This document shows positions 12,001 through 12,712 of a DNA stretch of 12,712 bases, piece after piece. Source of the stretch: JAGOVB01 sp964481175 (GTDB lineage: Bacteria; Patescibacteriota; Minisyncoccia; Phycocordibacterales; PALSA-1337); NCBI GenBank assembly GCA_964481175.1, contig CAYZSZ010000015.1, positions 1-12,712 on the forward strand, in the 5' to 3' direction. Every line of letters starts with the position of its first letter. Position 1 is the first letter of the stretch. The notes beneath the pieces are model-generated. The model had not been told where the DNA came from and made no database searches. It saw only the letters and a program-made list of their open reading frames with translations. Made by a program: the position numbers and the translations under genes.

Positions 12001-12179
12001 GATGATTTCTTTATACCAGTAATGATTCCTTCATTTGCGAACTCACGGAAACAGATACGACAAATTCCAAAGTCTCGCATATAGCCTTGTTTACGGCCAC
12101 AACGAAAACATCGTCGAACTACTCGACTCTTGAATTTTGGCGGTTTTTGCGAACGTGCAATAACTGATGTTTTTGCCAT
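11994..12179 (-). CDS. rpsN: 30S ribosomal protein uS14, zinc-binding type Z
   Basis: From ATG 12179 this is 61 residues, the standard short zinc form. The ribbon is formed by C24, C27, C40 and C43 in 'RRCFRCGRK' and 'GICRICFRE'. It ends 'GIKKSSW'. uS14 sits in the 30S head. It is the first gene of the unit here and is preceded by a promoter and a structured leader, not by rplE (uL5) as in the usual spc order. An upstream in-frame extension to 12308 is open, but it runs through the promoter and leader hairpins and has no similarity to uS14, so I reject it. Confidence 0.95.
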   Translation of the reverse strand: MAKTSVIARSQKPPKFKSRVVRRCFRCGRKQGYMRDFGICRICFREFANEGIITGIKKSSW

Positions 12180-12292
12180 TTGTGATAAATTTTCTAATAA
12201 AAAACAATAAAAAGAGCGTTGGTTAGCTTCTCTGGCGGTTTGCCGAGCCTGCTTCCAACTTCTAAATGATTTGTATTCTCTTGGTAAAGAGT
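12180..12292 (-). promoter_or_regulatory. Structured 5' leader of the rpsN operon (candidate autoregulatory/attenuator site)
   Basis: The predicted transcript begins about 12292 and runs 113 bases to the rpsN ATG. At its very 5' end is CTCTT-TACC-AAGAG (12291-12278). A longer structure follows: GTTGG (12259-12255) pairs with CCAAC (12222-12218). After a 7x7 internal loop (AAGCAGG opposite AAGCTAA) come CTC/GAG and GGC/GCC, with a bulged A and a five-base loop. GCTC and five T's follow at 12213-12209, terminator-like. An alternative AGAG/CTCT pairing overlaps the right arm. This arrangement suits control by a ribosomal protein or attenuation. Which protein would bind is not visible. Confidence 0.45.
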
Positions 12293-12298
12293 TTCCAC

Positions 12299-12327
12299 AT
12301 ACTAGCATAAAGGTGCGGAGGGGTCAA
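12299..12327 (-). promoter_or_regulatory. Main promoter of the rpsN-rpsH-rplF... operon
   Basis: TTGACC (12327-12322), a 17-base spacer and TAGTAT (12304-12299), with TGC just before the -10 (extended type). This is the best -35/-10 pair in the window. It drives a transcript with a real leader, unlike the leaderless internal promoters. Confidence 0.7.
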
Positions 12328-12341
12328 ATAGCGTCGTATAA

Positions 12342-12712
12342 CTATCGGGTTTTTGGTAGAATCGCAAACTTCATCGATTCAACAACCCATCTTTTAGTGC
12401 TTTGCAATAGTTGAGCGCACTCCTTTTTCCTGCTTAAAGATTTGTATCCGTCACACATTGTGTTAGGTAGTTTTGAGTCTACATGTTTTTCTACATTGTC
12501 ATATGCCTCTTGAGCTGTCGGGTAAGACTTAGCAAATTCCAAAGCCTCACTACTTACCACATCTATATTTGGAAACTGACTTTTGTATAATCTAATGTTT
12601 GGTTCTATTTTAGATTGTTCATTATAAACTAACGAAGTGAAATATATCAACGGTACCCATAATACACACAGAACATAAAATACCCTATTTGGAACTACTC
12701 TTCCTATATTTA
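12342..12712 (-). CDS. Membrane-anchored protein of unknown function (5' end outside the window)
   Basis: The frame is open from the right edge to the TAG at 12344-12342, at least 123 residues. I see no standard start in the first ~35 codons except a TTG at 12650, which lies inside the membrane segment. The gene therefore probably begins beyond the window. Near the visible N-terminus is 'RVFYVLCVLWVPLIYFTSLVY', one strong hydrophobic helix. A soluble, mostly helical and charged domain follows, with two cysteines (in 'TMCDGY' and 'KKECAQ') that could form a disulphide outside the cell. I recognise no family. It sits where rplE would be expected upstream of rpsN, 160 bases before it, separated by the rpsN operon promoter. 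Confidence 0.55.
   Translation of the reverse strand, partial: NIGRVVPNRVFYVLCVLWVPLIYFTSLVYNEQSKIEPNIRLYKSQFPNIDVVSSEALEFAKSYPTAQEAYDNVEKHVDSKLPNTMCDGYKSLSRKKECAQLLQSTKRWVVESMKFAILPKTR

Noticed and set aside
11994..12308. N-terminally extended rpsN beginning upstream at 12308
   Set aside because: The extension lies over the -10 box and the leader hairpins and looks unlike uS14. ATG 12179 gives the exact type Z length.
1..12712. CRISPR arrays, insertion sequences, prophage or defence systems
   Set aside because: I saw no regularly spaced repeats, transposase, integrase or defence-type domains. The window is housekeeping DNA with regulatory interest.

Overview
The window looks like chromosomal DNA of a Candidate Phyla Radiation (Patescibacteria) bacterium, most likely Parcubacteria-like. 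The reasons are a compact spc-type ribosomal operon with no rpmD (uL30) between rpsE and rplO, a zinc-ribbon (type Z) rpsN, a short-lid adenylate kinase, tightly packed or overlapping genes, and at the left edge the start of a small membrane protein with an 'ERNRKVEADKTWETS' segment that I associate with Parcubacteria from memory. TGA is used as a stop (infC, the receiver gene, the aminotransferase gene), so the recoded Gracilibacteria-type code does not apply.

Layout. Positions 1-115 (minus) hold an edge-truncated, apparently frameshifted gene start. 255-596 (+) is a stand-alone receiver domain with its own promoter and a strong terminator. 684-870 (+) is a structured, terminator-ended region with no convincing long gene, a candidate small RNA. 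866-1567 (minus) is an anchored, probably exported protein of unknown function. It is divergent from a plus-strand pair at 1612-3515: a fold-type IV (BCAT-like) aminotransferase and a phospholipase D/cardiolipin synthase-like protein. Then comes infC-rpmI-rplT (3544-4599), ending in a bidirectional terminator.

From 4634 to the right end everything is on the minus strand. In order of transcription from the right edge these are: a partial anchored protein of unknown function (12342-12712); a promoter with a structured 113-nt leader; rpsN-rpsH-rplF-rplR-rpsE-rplO-secY-adk-map (12179 to 7088), ended by a C(UUCG)G terminator; ndk; a second compact structured RNA candidate with its own promoter and terminator (about 6493-6342); and a two-gene unit, a DUF2238/VanZ-like membrane protein plus a beta-CASP metallo-beta-lactamase RNase.

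The window is mostly translation, secretion and nucleotide housekeeping: ribosomal proteins, IF3, the Sec channel, Met removal, and AMP/NDP phosphorylation. Its most distinctive property is regulatory. Several genes have a -10 box, usually of the extended TGN-TATAAT type, whose last base lies exactly six bases before the start codon, and none of them has a Shine-Dalgarno sequence. This predicts widespread leaderless transcription, including internal promoters inside the ribosomal operon (secY, adk). The same promoter geometry places the 5' ends of both candidate small RNAs on, or within a base of, their closing helices.
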